A stretch of 38,554 nt of DNA, from positions 1 to 38,554 of the forward strand of contig JAHDEP010000002.1 in assembly GCA_020628775.1 (NCBI GenBank). The letters are read 5' to 3'. Both the position numbers and the translations under genes were made by a program. This DNA is from Rhizobiaceae bacterium. Lineage in GTDB: Bacteria > Pseudomonadota > Alphaproteobacteria > Rhizobiales > Rhizobiaceae. The notes beneath the pieces are model-generated. The model was given only the letters and a program-made list of their open reading frames with translations, searched no databases and was not told the DNA's origin. This document shows positions 1 to 10,418 of this stretch, piece after piece. Position 1 is the stretch's first letter. Each line of letters begins with the position of its first letter.

Positions 1-515
1 AGCTACACAAATTTGAAGCTCCTCAGAAATTGATCGATTCTGAATTCGACAGCATCTGGCGTCAGGTTGAGACTGATCTTGAGCAAAACAACAAAACTTT
101 TGCTGATGAAGACACAACAGAAGAAGAAGCTCGTGAAGAGTATAAGGCACTTGCAGAGCGCCGCGTTCGCTTGGGTCTTGTTCTTTCTAAGATCGGTGAA
201 GCAGCTGAGATCGATGTGACTGAAGATGAGCTTCAGCGTGCATTGTTCGAACAAGTTCGTCAGTTCCCAGGTCAAGAAAAAGAAATCTATGAGTATTTCC
301 AAAAGACACCTGGCGCTGCACAATCACTTCGCGCACCAATCTTTGAAGAAAAAACAATTGATCACATCATGACTTTGATCGACATCAAAGATGAGACAGT
401 GACTAAAGAGCAATTGACTGCAGATGATGAAGCGGAAGCTGCTGCAGAAGAAAAGCCTAAAAAGAAAAAAGCAGCTCCTAAGAAGAAAGCTGCAAAGAAA
501 TCTGAAGACGAATAG
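1..515 (+). CDS. tig: Trigger factor, C-terminal part (5' truncated by window edge)
   Basis: Open frame continues upstream of the listed start ([16 protein letters not shown]...). Trigger-factor-like C-domain with acidic/Lys-rich tail [20 protein letters not shown]. Confidence 0.9.
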   Translation, partial: LHKFEAPQKLIDSEFDSIWRQVETDLEQNNKTFADEDTTEEEAREEYKALAERRVRLGLVLSKIGEAAEIDVTEDELQRALFEQVRQFPGQEKEIYEYFQKTPGAAQSLRAPIFEEKTIDHIMTLIDIKDETVTKEQLTADDEAEAAAEEKPKKKKAAPKKKAAKKSEDE

Positions 516-540
516 TCTGATCGATTTTCAATATTTAAGA

Positions 541-568
541 GCCGTCGGATATTTCCGGCGGCTTTTTT
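541..568 (+). terminator. Rho-independent terminator after trigger factor
   Basis: GCCGTCGGA-tatt-TCCGGCGGC stem (one G:U) followed by TTTTTT. Confidence 0.85.
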
Positions 569-621
569 GTTTGCCTTTATGTTTGGTTTGACTACCATGA
601 TGTGATTGCGGGAGTTGTTTT

Positions 622-1239
622 ATGGTTAGCCTAGAATTTTTACTCACATCATTAGTCGTTGTTCTATTGCCAGGTACCGGCGTGATTTATACGCTGGCTT
701 ATGGTTTGGGGCAGGGGCTGCGCGCGAGCATAATTGCCGCATTTGGATGTACGTTAGGCATCATACCCTCAGCATTTGCTGCCATTATTGGTCTGTCAGC
801 GATTTTGCATACGAGTGCCGTGGTTTTTCAGACGATTAAGTTTCTCGGGGTGCTTTATCTGTTTTATATGGCGTGGGGGCTATATAAGGATAGCGGACCG
901 CTAAAATTACAGCGCCAAGACAAAATGCTTAAGCCAAGCAAGATCATCTTAGATGGTGCTTTGTTAAATGCGCTTAACCCAAAGCTATCGTTATTTTTCC
1001 TAGCGTTTTTGCCGCAATTTACGTCCAATACTGTCCAAGCTCCCATATTTGAGCTGACGATGTTGGCCGGTATCTTTATGCTAATGACATTTCTTGTCTT
1101 TATTGTGTATGGCGCATTTGCCTCATATGCGCGTGACTATGTGATATCAAAGCCAAACGTGATGAAATGGATCAGAAACTCATTTGCCGCGTCATTTGGA
1201 CTTTTGGGCTTACGCCTTGCATTTTCATCTGAGAAATAA
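622..1239 (+). CDS. LysE/RhtB family translocator
   Basis: About 205 aa multi-TM protein with LysE-family features (LLPGTGVIYTLAYGLGQGLRASIIAAFGCTLG, NALNPKLSLFFLAFLPQF). Confidence 0.85.
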   Translation: MVSLEFLLTSLVVVLLPGTGVIYTLAYGLGQGLRASIIAAFGCTLGIIPSAFAAIIGLSAILHTSAVVFQTIKFLGVLYLFYMAWGLYKDSGPLKLQRQDKMLKPSKIILDGALLNALNPKLSLFFLAFLPQFTSNTVQAPIFELTMLAGIFMLMTFLVFIVYGAFASYARDYVISKPNVMKWIRNSFAASFGLLGLRLAFSSEK

Positions 1240-1241
1240 AA

Positions 1242-2042
1242 CTAAATTAGCTTGAGGCCTTTAAAGCTCACATGTCCGTCTTTGCCGATGATGATATGAT
1301 CATGCAGCGTGATGCCAAGTGGCTTGGCTGTGTCCATAATCAGCTGTGTCATATCAATATCCGCCCGAGAAGGCGTAGGATCACCTGACGGGTGATTGTG
1401 AACCAATATGATCGCAGTTGCCGATAGCTCTAGCGCGCGTTTGACAACTTCACGAGGGTATACGGGTGTATGATCAACGGTACCTGTTTGTTGTACTTCA
1501 TCAGCAATCAGCACGTTCTTTTTGTCCAAAAACAAAATACGAAACTGCTCACGCTCTTCAAAGGCCATTGCAGAATGACAATAGTCGATAACCGCTGTCC
1601 ACGATGAGAGCAATTGTTTGTCGCGCAATTCAGATTTTAGCATGCGCTGAGAGATTTGCGATACAAGCTTTAAATCGTACGCCACGCTTTCGCCAATGCC
1701 CTTAACCTCTTGCAAGCGCGCAGCTGGTGCACCAAAGACTTGCGCTAAGCTGCCAAATTTCTCCAGCAGTGCTTTTGCAATCGGTTTGGTGTCGCGGCGG
1801 GGGATTAAACGAAACAGCAGCAGTTCAAGCAGTTCGTAGTCTTCAAGCGCCTCACTGCCTTTTGTTTTAAAGCGTTGACGCAATCGGTCACGATGCCCGT
1901 GATAATGTTCAGCTTTTACCGGTGTTTGCTTTCTTTGTTGAATGACTTTGGTGTTTTGTTCAGCGAAATATAAACGTTCATCAATCTCTGGCTCTTCTAA
2001 ACCAGTTGGTGTTTTCTTGTCGCTGTCACCATTTTCATCCAT
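1242..2042 (-). CDS. radC: RadC/JAB-domain (DUF2466) family protein
   Basis: UPF0758 features including JAMM motif [16 protein letters not shown]. Start at 2042 gives a TAATG overlap with the map stop; the ORF track also allows a start at 2096. Confidence 0.85.
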   Translation of the reverse strand: MDENGDSDKKTPTGLEEPEIDERLYFAEQNTKVIQQRKQTPVKAEHYHGHRDRLRQRFKTKGSEALEDYELLELLLFRLIPRRDTKPIAKALLEKFGSLAQVFGAPAARLQEVKGIGESVAYDLKLVSQISQRMLKSELRDKQLLSSWTAVIDYCHSAMAFEEREQFRILFLDKKNVLIADEVQQTGTVDHTPVYPREVVKRALELSATAIILVHNHPSGDPTPSRADIDMTQLIMDTAKPLGITLHDHIIIGKDGHVSFKGLKLI

Positions 2043-2866
2043 TAACTCAATCCAGGTCGATCCAGGCCTTTCGGGGATAACGTGAAGATTTCGCATCCAT
2101 CTGCTGTAACGCCAATTGAATGTTCATATTGTGCGGTGAGGGATCTGTCCCTTGTTACCGCAGTCCAACCATCTGACAACACTTTTACATGGGGACGACC
2201 CAAATTGATCATTGGCTCAATTGTGAAAATCATTCCCTCGCGCAGTTCAGGCCCCTGATCCGGCTCACCATAATGCAAGATATTAGGAACATCGTGGAAC
2301 ATTTGGCCCAATCCATGGCCACAGAAATCTCGAACCACGGAGCATCTTTCAGCTTCAGCATATGTTTGAATAGCATGCCCAATTGCACCGGTGCGAGCAC
2401 CGGGTTTAACGGCTTCAATTCCAAGCATGAGGCATTTATGTGTGACTTCCATCAAGCGCTCTGCAGCGCGTTTGATTTGCCCAACAGGATACATGCGGCT
2501 TGAATCGCCATGCCAACCATCAACGATATATGTCACATCAATATTGACGATATCGCCTTCTTTGAGTGGTTTGTTGTTTGGAATGCCGTGGCACACCACA
2601 TGGTTGATAGATGTGCAGGATGATTTTGTATATCCGCGGTAGTTCAAAGTGGCTGGAACAGCGTTATGGTCCTTGCCAAATTCAAACACAAATTTATCGA
2701 TTTCTTCTGTCGTAACACCAGGTTTTACGATGTCGACAAGTTCATCAAGACAGCGCGCGGTTAATGCGCAGGCTCTTCGCATACCAGCAAACCCAAATTC
2801 CCCATGAAGACGGATTTGGCCAGTGTTTTTAATTGGCGCTGATTCAGCTGCAATATAGTTTACCAT
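2042..2866 (-). CDS. map: Methionine aminopeptidase type I
   Basis: Characteristic segments [53 protein letters not shown]. Confidence 0.95.
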   Translation of the reverse strand: MVNYIAAESAPIKNTGQIRLHGEFGFAGMRRACALTARCLDELVDIVKPGVTTEEIDKFVFEFGKDHNAVPATLNYRGYTKSSCTSINHVVCHGIPNNKPLKEGDIVNIDVTYIVDGWHGDSSRMYPVGQIKRAAERLMEVTHKCLMLGIEAVKPGARTGAIGHAIQTYAEAERCSVVRDFCGHGLGQMFHDVPNILHYGEPDQGPELREGMIFTIEPMINLGRPHVKVLSDGWTAVTRDRSLTAQYEHSIGVTADGCEIFTLSPKGLDRPGLS

Positions 2867-2878
2867 ATCTATTATTCT

Positions 2879-3607
2879 TTATTTACTCGCGTTTTGAACG
2901 TGTTCTTCGTCTAATTCAATCAGACCTTCAGGCGAGATTCCTTTGTCTGTGATTTTGCACCTAATTGCATAAGCTTCAACCCCTTGTTTCATCGCAAGGT
3001 CAAAGTTTTCTGCATATACGGGGTCTAAATCCCGGCAGATTTTCAATTTTTCGCAATCATTGCGTTGGATAAGATAGACCATAATGGCACGGTGACCGTG
3101 TTTAACCATTTCGGCCAGTTCTTGCAAATGTTTGGCACCGCGAGCCGTGGCACTATCGGGGAATTCTGCCAGAGATTTTTCCCTCATAAAGTGAACATTT
3201 TTAATTTCTACATATGCCGTGCCGAGTGTTTCATCTGTAAGCAAGATATCAATGCGAGAGTTCTGGCCGTATTTTTGCTCGCGCTTGAGTGTTTCATAAT
3301 CAGCTAAATTTGAGATCATGCCATCAATTATTGCAGCTTCCACCAGTTTATTTGGCCGCGATGTGTTGATGCCAACAATGGTGTCATCAGCTTCGACAAG
3401 TTCAAGACTATATTGATACTTTCGTGTGCCTCCCGTTCCATGGTCGCACATCCAAATGGTTGATCCTGGCGTTGTTAATCCGCGCATTGAGCCTGTATTA
3501 GGGCAGGAGCCGGTGATTAATGTGCCGTCTTCCATCTCCGCATCGAAAAGAAAGCGTTTGTAGCGTTTGATGAGCTTGCCGCGAACAAGTCTTGGTTCAA
3601 ATATCAT
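2879..3607 (-). CDS. sfsA: DNA/RNA nuclease SfsA
   Basis: SfsA signature segments RLVRGKLIKRYKRFLFDAEMEDG, CPNTGSMRG, YVEIKNVHFM, FPDSATARGAKHLQEL. Confidence 0.93.
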   Translation of the reverse strand: MIFEPRLVRGKLIKRYKRFLFDAEMEDGTLITGSCPNTGSMRGLTTPGSTIWMCDHGTGGTRKYQYSLELVEADDTIVGINTSRPNKLVEAAIIDGMISNLADYETLKREQKYGQNSRIDILLTDETLGTAYVEIKNVHFMREKSLAEFPDSATARGAKHLQELAEMVKHGHRAIMVYLIQRNDCEKLKICRDLDPVYAENFDLAMKQGVEAYAIRCKITDKGISPEGLIELDEEHVQNASK

Positions 3608-5427
3608 TTGATAGTTGCACTCACATAAGAACCGGGCGCATTTTCAATTGGCTTGAGCTTTGTGCCCCCGGGTTTACGCGCTTTAACATCGTCTTTATCG
3701 CCATTTGAAACCCATTCATGCCAATGTGGCCACCAAGATCCAGGTGTTTCAGTCGCTGTGGCTTTCCACTGCTCAAAATTCTGTTTGCCGCGATCGCCGG
3801 TCCAATATTGATATTTGCCAGCCGCTGGTGGATTAACGATACCGGCAATATGCCCTGAACCCGACATGACATACTCTGTTGGTCCGCTGAAGAAACTGCA
3901 ACCAAGGTAAACTGATTCCGGCGGAGCGATATGATCTTCTTTCGCGGCGATATGCATGACAGGAATTTCAATATCAGAGACGTTAACGGCTTTGCCATCG
4001 AGCACCATGCGACCTTGCGACAGATTGTTCTCAAGATAGCAATTGCGCAGATAAAACGAATGATTTGCCGCCGACATGCGTGTTGAGTCTGAGTTCCAAT
4101 GCAACAGATCAAACGGCATTGGGTCTTTGCCTTTAAGATAATTATTGACCACATAGGGCCAAATAAGATCCGCAGCACGCAGCATGTTAAATGCCGCCGC
4201 CATCTTCGAACCTTCAAGATATCCTTTGGCTTTCATGTCTTCTTCAAGCGTATCAATATGCTCCTGATCAGCAAAAACTTTCAAATCGCCTGCATGGGTG
4301 AAATCAACTTGCGTTGTGAAGAATGTTGCAGATTTTATCCGTTTGTCGCCTTTTTGTGCATGTAGCGCCAAAGTCGCAGTGAGCAGCGTGCCGCCAACAC
4401 AATAACCAATGGCGTTGGCTTGTTTTTCTCCGGTGGCTTTTTCAATTGTATCTAGCGCGAAATCAATGCCCAGCTTTGCGTAATCCGTCCAATCCAGTTT
4501 TGAATGCTCTTCAGTTGGATTTACCCAGGAAATTACAAATACCGTGTGGCCTTGTTCGACAACCCAGCGGATGAAGGATTTCTTTTCATTCAGATCGAGA
4601 ATGTAGAATTTGTTGATCCAAGGCGGGCAAATCAGAAGAGGGGTCTTTAAAACCTTATCTGTTGTCGGCTCATATTGAATGATTTGACAAACATCACTTT
4701 GCGCAATGACCTTGCCCGGCGAAACAGCGATATTTTCACCCAGTTTAAAGGGGGTTGAATCAACCTGTCTGACTTTTAGATCACCTTTACCTGCGGCGAT
4801 ATCTTCAGCCAGATTATGCATGCCGCGCACAAGATTTTCTCCATTTGTTGCGACAGTTTCTTTGTAGATCTCTGGATTAGTTAGCGCAAAGTTTGTCGGT
4901 GAAAGCGCCTGTAAGATTTGACGCACATAAAACTCAGCTTTGTGTTTTGTGTGATCGTCTAAGCCTTCAGTTTGCGCAACCAATCTTTCCGCCCAATCGC
5001 TTGTAACCCAATAGGCGTTGCGAAGAACTTCAAAGAACGGTTGGTTTTGCCAGTCCGGGTCTGAAAAACGTCTGTCTTTACGAGTGGTAAAAGCGTCTTC
5101 TTCTTCTTTGTTTGCCATTTTGTTGATGGAGTGTGTCCAAAGCTCAAAATAGCTCGTTAGGAGAGAGGTTTGTGCTTCAAGCGCGCGTTGCGGATCTTCC
5201 ATCCAATATTGGCTAACTTTGGACAGTGTTTTGACCATATCAGCGACTGGTTCAGAAGGTTTATCGACCTTTTCGCCTTTTTCACGGGGCTCAACCCATG
5301 CAGCAGCAGCTTTACCCAATTGCTCGACAGTTCGCGCTAAATTATAGGCCATTTTCTCCGGGTCATTGACAACATACGCTTCCAGAGGGTTTTTTGTATC
5401 CGGTTTGTCGTCTTTTTTGTCAGTCAA
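3604..5427 (-). CDS. phaC: Class I poly(3-hydroxyalkanoate) synthase
   Basis: Lipase-box-like GYCVGGT, LICPPWINKFYILDL, GSGHIAGIVNPP. The listed ORF opens at TTG 5451. An SD-like GGGAG is better placed for TTG at 5427 (LTDKKDDKPDT...). Confidence 0.93.
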   Translation of the reverse strand: MTDKKDDKPDTKNPLEAYVVNDPEKMAYNLARTVEQLGKAAAAWVEPREKGEKVDKPSEPVADMVKTLSKVSQYWMEDPQRALEAQTSLLTSYFELWTHSINKMANKEEEDAFTTRKDRRFSDPDWQNQPFFEVLRNAYWVTSDWAERLVAQTEGLDDHTKHKAEFYVRQILQALSPTNFALTNPEIYKETVATNGENLVRGMHNLAEDIAAGKGDLKVRQVDSTPFKLGENIAVSPGKVIAQSDVCQIIQYEPTTDKVLKTPLLICPPWINKFYILDLNEKKSFIRWVVEQGHTVFVISWVNPTEEHSKLDWTDYAKLGIDFALDTIEKATGEKQANAIGYCVGGTLLTATLALHAQKGDKRIKSATFFTTQVDFTHAGDLKVFADQEHIDTLEEDMKAKGYLEGSKMAAAFNMLRAADLIWPYVVNNYLKGKDPMPFDLLHWNSDSTRMSAANHSFYLRNCYLENNLSQGRMVLDGKAVNVSDIEIPVMHIAAKEDHIAPPESVYLGCSFFSGPTEYVMSGSGHIAGIVNPPAAGKYQYWTGDRGKQNFEQWKATATETPGSWWPHWHEWVSNGDKDDVKARKPGGTKLKPIENAPGSYVSATIK

Positions 5428-5569
5428 TATGGCGCTCCCGCATAATACCAAGTAATGAGTATCAAGCCTTAGTTAGGCTATGATGTTATCATATGGATGT
5501 ATATGTAAGTTTTTAATGACTTTTTGCTCGTTTGTCATCGCTTCAATGCGAGTTTGGGATGTATAAAGC

Positions 5570-6106
5570 ATGAATAATGATAGGATACGCTTTTTTGTCA
5601 CAGTCGTATTTGCGTTTGCGTTGACGAGTTGTGTTTCAACCTCGCTGGAAGATGCAGCGCCAACTGCAGTGCCTAACCAGCCAACTAATTTGACCGCCAT
5701 TAGCCAAGAAACTGCAGCGCAGGAGCCTAACCAGCAGACAGCACAAGAGGCGTTACAAGCACCTTTGCCAGCTACAACTGCGCAGCAACCCACTGTAAAT
5801 AATACAGTTCCAACCGCAACAAGCAGCCAATCAGCTAGCAGTAATAATGCCGTTGCGGTTGATAGTAATGCTATTCCGCCAAAGCCAACGGGTGAACAAT
5901 TTCCCTCCTTTGCAGAAGAGAAGCGCGGCGAAACTAATCAGATGACGCCTGAAGAGAAAGCTGCAATTGAAGCGCAAATGACTGAGCTGTTGATCCAGCG
6001 CGAAACGGACCCACGAATCAAGGCGCGATATCAGGCACGTCTGAGATATCTGCGCCAATTGGCAAAAACCCATGCTTCGGACACGTCTGCCAAAATTGCG
6101 CAGTAA
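5570..6106 (+). CDS. Putative lipoprotein with Gln/Thr/Ala-rich low-complexity region
   Basis: Signal peptide with lipobox (FAFALTSC|VSTS), then an A/Q/T/P/N-rich linker and a charged C-terminal segment. Confidence 0.65.
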   Translation: MNNDRIRFFVTVVFAFALTSCVSTSLEDAAPTAVPNQPTNLTAISQETAAQEPNQQTAQEALQAPLPATTAQQPTVNNTVPTATSSQSASSNNAVAVDSNAIPPKPTGEQFPSFAEEKRGETNQMTPEEKAAIEAQMTELLIQRETDPRIKARYQARLRYLRQLAKTHASDTSAKIAQ

Positions 6107-6226
6107 TTTCAGCTTATGACATATGTTAGCCCAACTAATAGCAATATATTGGGTTTGGCCCTTGCTTTTGGATTTTAGACATAGCAAATCATAATAAACC
6201 AACTAACTATCAAAGAGAGAAAGAAA

Positions 6227-7453
6227 ATGGTTGAATTCCACTCTGTCAAAAGACTCCCGCCTTATGTGTTCGAACAGGTTAACCGCCTGAAAGCGAGCGC
6301 ACGAGCGGCCGGAGCCGACATTGTGGATTTGGGCATGGGTAATCCTGATTTGCCAACCAACCAATCTATCGTTGATAAATTGTGCGAAGCTGCACAGGAT
6401 CCAAGAGCGCACCGTTATTCAACATCGCGCGGTATTCCGGGTCTACGCCGCGCACAGGCGAATTATTACAAGCGCCGTTTTGGCGTCACGCTTGATCCAG
6501 ATACGCAAGTTGTTGCAACTTTGGGATCAAAAGAGGGTTTTGCAAACATGGCGCAAGCCATTACCGCACCCGGTGATGTGATCTTATGCCCGAACCCAAC
6601 ATATCCAATCCATGCCTTTGGATTTATCATGTCGGGCGGGGTTATTCGTTCAATGGAAGTCACGCCAGATGACAGCTTTTTCCCGCATTTAGAACGCGCT
6701 GTAAGGCACTCAATTCCAAAACCATTGGCATTGATTTTAAACTATCCTGCCAATCCAACGGCCTGCGTTGCTTCGCTTGATTTTTATAAAGACGTGATCG
6801 CATTTGCAAAGAAGCATGACATTATCGTTCTGTCAGATTTGGCATATTCCGAGATCTATTTTGACGGCAATCCGCCGCCATCTGTTCTTGAAGTTGATGG
6901 TGCGATGGATGTGGCTGTTGAATTTACATCCATGTCCAAGACCTTCTCAATGCCAGGCTGGCGTATGGGATTTGCCGTAGGTAATGAGCGTCTGATTGGC
7001 GCGCTAAGCCGCGTAAAATCATATCTTGATTATGGTGCGTTTACACCTATCCAAGTGGCAGCAACTGCTGCACTTAACGGTGATGGTTCTGATATCGCGG
7101 AAGTTCGCGATACCTATAAGCATCGCCGCGATGTGATGGTTGAATCATTTGGCCGAGCAGGGTGGGATGTAACGCCACCGGCTGCGACGATGTTTGCATG
7201 GACGAAAATTCCTGAACCTTTCACCCATCTTGGTTCGCTTGAGTTCTCCAAATTACTGGTTGAAAAGGCTGATGTTGCCGTTTCTCCAGGTGTTGGATTT
7301 GGTGAGCATGGTGATGAATATGTGCGCATTGCATTGGTTGAAAATGAGCATCGTATTCGTCAGGCTGCGCGCAATATCAAGAAGTTCTTTGCGGAAGCTG
7401 GCGCTGCCGGTAATGAAGCTGAGAATGTGATTGATCTAAACTCACATCGGTAG
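6227..7453 (+). CDS. Class I/II PLP aminotransferase (alanine / LL-diaminopimelate aminotransferase-like)
   Basis: Fold-type I motifs NYPANPTA, SDLAYSEIYFDG, SMSKTFSMPGWRMGFAVGN. Located directly upstream of hom. Confidence 0.85.
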   Translation: MVEFHSVKRLPPYVFEQVNRLKASARAAGADIVDLGMGNPDLPTNQSIVDKLCEAAQDPRAHRYSTSRGIPGLRRAQANYYKRRFGVTLDPDTQVVATLGSKEGFANMAQAITAPGDVILCPNPTYPIHAFGFIMSGGVIRSMEVTPDDSFFPHLERAVRHSIPKPLALILNYPANPTACVASLDFYKDVIAFAKKHDIIVLSDLAYSEIYFDGNPPPSVLEVDGAMDVAVEFTSMSKTFSMPGWRMGFAVGNERLIGALSRVKSYLDYGAFTPIQVAATAALNGDGSDIAEVRDTYKHRRDVMVESFGRAGWDVTPPAATMFAWTKIPEPFTHLGSLEFSKLLVEKADVAVSPGVGFGEHGDEYVRIALVENEHRIRQAARNIKKFFAEAGAAGNEAENVIDLNSHR

Positions 7454-7474
7454 CAACACATAATCCACAAAATG

Positions 7475-7530
7475 AAGATTGACCTCTGCGCTGGGGGGCA
7501 TTAAACCTTGGCGCAAAGTCAATCTTTCTT
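7475..7530 (+). terminator. Terminator-like hairpin between aminotransferase gene and hom
   Basis: AAGATTGAC/GTCAATCTT 9-bp arms with inner TGCGC/GCGCA arms, followed by a T-rich tract TCTTTTC. Confidence 0.6.
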
Positions 7531-7574
7531 TTCATAGACAGAATTAATTACATCGCACATTGAACGGATATCTT

Positions 7575-8897
7575 ATGTCAAACGGTCTTAAAATTGGTAT
7601 TGCTGGTCTGGGTACTGTTGGCTCATCGCTGGGCCAATTGTTAGAGACAAAAGCAGAAACTTTGACCAAAAGTTGCGGCAAAGATCTCACGGTGACGGCG
7701 GTTTGCGCTGCCAATAAAGACAAAGACCGCGGCTTTGATTTATCTAAAGCAACTTGGTTTGATGATGCTGTTGAATTGGCCGAAAATGCCGATATCAACG
7801 TGCTTGTTGAATTGATCGGTGGTGAAGATGGTATCGCTTATGAAGCGGTCAAGTCTGCGCTTTCACGTGGCTGCCATGTCGTGACCGCCAATAAAGCTCT
7901 TTTGGCAAAACACGGTATGGAATTTGCCGCAATCGCTGAAGAAAAAGGCGTGATCTTAAATTATGAAGCTGCAATTGCAGGCGGCATTCCTATTGTCAAA
8001 GCCATGCGAGAAGCCCTATCAGGCAACAAGATTTCTCGCGTTTACGGCATTATGAACGGGACGTGTAACTATATCCTGACACGCATGCTTGCAGATAACA
8101 TGAGCTTTGAAGATTGTTTGGCTGATGCGCAGAGACTTGGATATGCTGAAGCTGATCCAGCTTTTGATATTGAAGGTAATGACACAGCGCATAAACTTGC
8201 TCTTTTAACCAGCCTTGCATTTGGCACGCAATTGGCGGCCGATGAGATCTATCTTGAAGGTATTACAAATATCACTATCGATGATATTCATGCAGCCGAT
8301 GAGTTGGGCTATCGCATCAAGCTTTTGGGCGTGGCGCAAAAAACAGATACTGGTATTGAACAACGTGTGCATCCAACAATGGTGCCAACACATAGTCTTG
8401 TTGCGCAGGTGGACAGTGTGACTAATGCTGTTGCTGTTGAAACGGATCTTTTAGGCGAACTTGTTATGTCCGGACCTGGGGCCGGTGGTATGGCTACAGC
8501 TTCAGCGGTTATTGGTGATTTGGCTGATATTGCAAAAAGCCGTGAAGGTGCACAGCATGCGCCGGTATTTGGCAATCCTGTCAAAGAGTTGAGCGAGTAT
8601 AAGCGTGCAAAAATGCGTGAGCATAAGGGCGGTTATTTCATTCGTTTATCTGTTGAAGATAAGGCGGGTGTGATCGCAAATATCGCAACACATATGGCGG
8701 ATCAGTCGATCTCACTAAAATCAATTGTTCAACGTGCACAAAACGGCGGCTCAAGCGATCATAATCAAACTGTGATCCTTGTCACGCATGCAACGACAGA
8801 ACAGGCGGTGCGTGATACCGTCGATCACATTGAAAAAGAGGGCTATTTGACTGCGGCTCCTCAAGTGATCCGTATCGAAGACCCTGAAAAATCCTAG
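7575..8897 (+). CDS. hom: Homoserine dehydrogenase
   Basis: GIAGLGTVGSSLG Rossmann motif, TANKALLAKHG, MNGTCNYILTRM, EADPAFDIEGNDTAHKLALL, C-terminal ACT-like domain. Start ATG at 7575; the ORF track lists TTG at 7560. Confidence 0.93.
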   Translation: MSNGLKIGIAGLGTVGSSLGQLLETKAETLTKSCGKDLTVTAVCAANKDKDRGFDLSKATWFDDAVELAENADINVLVELIGGEDGIAYEAVKSALSRGCHVVTANKALLAKHGMEFAAIAEEKGVILNYEAAIAGGIPIVKAMREALSGNKISRVYGIMNGTCNYILTRMLADNMSFEDCLADAQRLGYAEADPAFDIEGNDTAHKLALLTSLAFGTQLAADEIYLEGITNITIDDIHAADELGYRIKLLGVAQKTDTGIEQRVHPTMVPTHSLVAQVDSVTNAVAVETDLLGELVMSGPGAGGMATASAVIGDLADIAKSREGAQHAPVFGNPVKELSEYKRAKMREHKGGYFIRLSVEDKAGVIANIATHMADQSISLKSIVQRAQNGGSSDHNQTVILVTHATTEQAVRDTVDHIEKEGYLTAAPQVIRIEDPEKS

Positions 8898-8909
8898 GGA
8901 TTTTATTCG

Positions 8910-9629
8910 TTATTTCAGCATCTGTTGCGCAAATAACAGGATTTGCTCTTCAATATCGCGCCATTGCGCGATCCGAGCTTCTGAAAAACGATACGTTAAG
9001 CGTAACCCTTGACCAAAATTAATATCTCTTTGGCAACCGGCGGAATTTGCAGTTTCGCCGGGGCTGTTTTGCAAGCACTTAATCACATAAGGGCGCTCTT
9101 TAGTGATGTTCTCCATGTATAGGATTTCACCGCTATAAGATGATTGAGGGCTCATTTTGTAAAATACAAGCCCGTTTGGGCCAGCATTTGGTGCGCCTTG
9201 AATGAAATTGCGATAAATGGGTTCAAATCTTGAAGACATATCAACTTGATCTTTTGAATAACCAATATCGATAAAGATCAGCGATGAATTGGCATCAATA
9301 CTGTTGAACTTGTCTTTGGTGGCTTCGCTATATCCTGCCATTTCAGGCCAAGAAAGATAGAGTTTTACCCCATCGGCCACACCATTTCGTCTCTGGCTAT
9401 CAAAGCGGATTGCGTTGGCGGAAACATTAAGCCTGTTCTCACCCATAATAATTGAATACCGCTGAAGGTCATCTGTGTGCCCAGCTTTAACTATCGAACC
9501 ACTGAAATATTTCCCACCCAGATGGATGACCAATGTTACCAACAGCAATATCGCAACCACAAAAGCGACACGCCAGGCAAATTTTGGTGTGATAAGTGGT
9601 TTGTGCGAGGGGTTATTCGTCTCATTCAT
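8910..9629 (-). CDS. Conserved hypothetical single-pass membrane protein
   Basis: Complete 239-aa ORF with one N-terminal TM (VAFVVAILLLVTLVIHLGG); family not recognised. Confidence 0.65.
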   Translation of the reverse strand: MNETNNPSHKPLITPKFAWRVAFVVAILLLVTLVIHLGGKYFSGSIVKAGHTDDLQRYSIIMGENRLNVSANAIRFDSQRRNGVADGVKLYLSWPEMAGYSEATKDKFNSIDANSSLIFIDIGYSKDQVDMSSRFEPIYRNFIQGAPNAGPNGLVFYKMSPQSSYSGEILYMENITKERPYVIKCLQNSPGETANSAGCQRDINFGQGLRLTYRFSEARIAQWRDIEEQILLFAQQMLK

Positions 9630-9788
9630 TGCTTAGCATTCAGCGATCAGTGGAAACTACACTTTGCGTGTTTAGGGTTGGATTGTGATCAGAATCAACT
9701 TTATGATGGGCAGATTATTCAATTTGATTGTATTGAGCAATGATAACTCATTGTCTTGCAATAAGATGAGGAAAACAGGAGGTCCGAA

Positions 9789-10319
9789 ATGCCGGTTTAT
9801 AGTTTAGACGGGGTTGAACCAAATTTGCCTGAAAAAGGAAGCTATTGGATAGCAGATAATGCTCAGGTCATGGGTAAAGTCACGCTATCGACAGGTGTTG
9901 GCATATGGTTTGGCGCTGTTTTACGTGGCGATAATGAAATGATTTCCATTGGCAAGCGCACCAATGTTCAGGAAAACTGCACATTGCATACCGATATGGG
10001 CTTTCCGCTAGATGTCGGCGAGGGCTGTACGATTGGGCATAATGCTATTTTACACGGATGTCAGTTGGGGGATAATACGCTCATTGGCATGGGCGCGACG
10101 GTTTTAAACGGCGCTAAAATCGGCAAAAATTGCATTGTTGGTGCCGGGGCATTGATCACGGAAAATAAGGTGATACCAGATAATTCACTGGTTGTGGGTT
10201 CACCGGGCAAAGTTATACGCCAAATTGACGATAAGACAGAGGCGGCGTTGCGTGAGGGCGCGCAAAACTATGTTGATAATGCTATGAGGTTTGCAAAAGG
10301 GCTGAAGCGGATCGATTAA
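9789..10319 (+). CDS. Gamma-class carbonic anhydrase family protein (left-handed beta-helix hexapeptide repeats)
   Basis: GVGIWFGAVLRGDNEMISIGKRTNVQENCTLHTD, CTIGHNAILHGC, GMGATVLNGAKIG. Strong SD AGGAGGT upstream. Confidence 0.92.
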   Translation: MPVYSLDGVEPNLPEKGSYWIADNAQVMGKVTLSTGVGIWFGAVLRGDNEMISIGKRTNVQENCTLHTDMGFPLDVGEGCTIGHNAILHGCQLGDNTLIGMGATVLNGAKIGKNCIVGAGALITENKVIPDNSLVVGSPGKVIRQIDDKTEAALREGAQNYVDNAMRFAKGLKRID

Positions 10320-10338
10320 TCGATCAAGAGATAAAATG

Positions 10339-10371
10339 TGCTGGTCCGCATGGGACAGACGCGGACCAGCA
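10339..10371. repeat. Perfect 11-bp inverted repeat (hairpin 1 in convergent intergenic region)
   Basis: TGCTGGTCCGC - ATGGGACAGAC - GCGGACCAGCA. Confidence 0.9.
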
Positions 10372-10375
10372 ATAA

Positions 10376-10418
10376 CCTGAGCCTTTATAGGGGGGACGAG
10401 GATAAGGTCAGGCTCAGG
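10376..10418. repeat. Perfect 9-bp inverted repeat (hairpin 2 in convergent intergenic region)
   Basis: CCTGAGCCT ... AGGCTCAGG, with GGGGACGA in the loop. Confidence 0.9.

Noticed and set aside
3621-4217. 198-aa ORF on - strand within phaC
   Set aside because: Alternate-frame shadow of phaC; Cys/Arg-rich nonsense composition.
5473-5793. 106-aa - strand ORF overlapping the lipoprotein gene
   Set aside because: Antisense to the low-complexity Gln/Ala/Thr region, giving a Val/Ala/Cys-rich artefact.
5831-6202. 123-aa - strand ORF
   Set aside because: Antisense to the lipoprotein gene and extends into the intergenic region; no motifs or credible start context.
8888-8904. AAAATCC-TAG-GGATTTT palindrome centred on the hom stop codon as a bidirectional terminator
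   Set aside because: Only 3 G:C pairs and a 3-nt loop; too weak to call as a terminator, though it lies between convergent genes.
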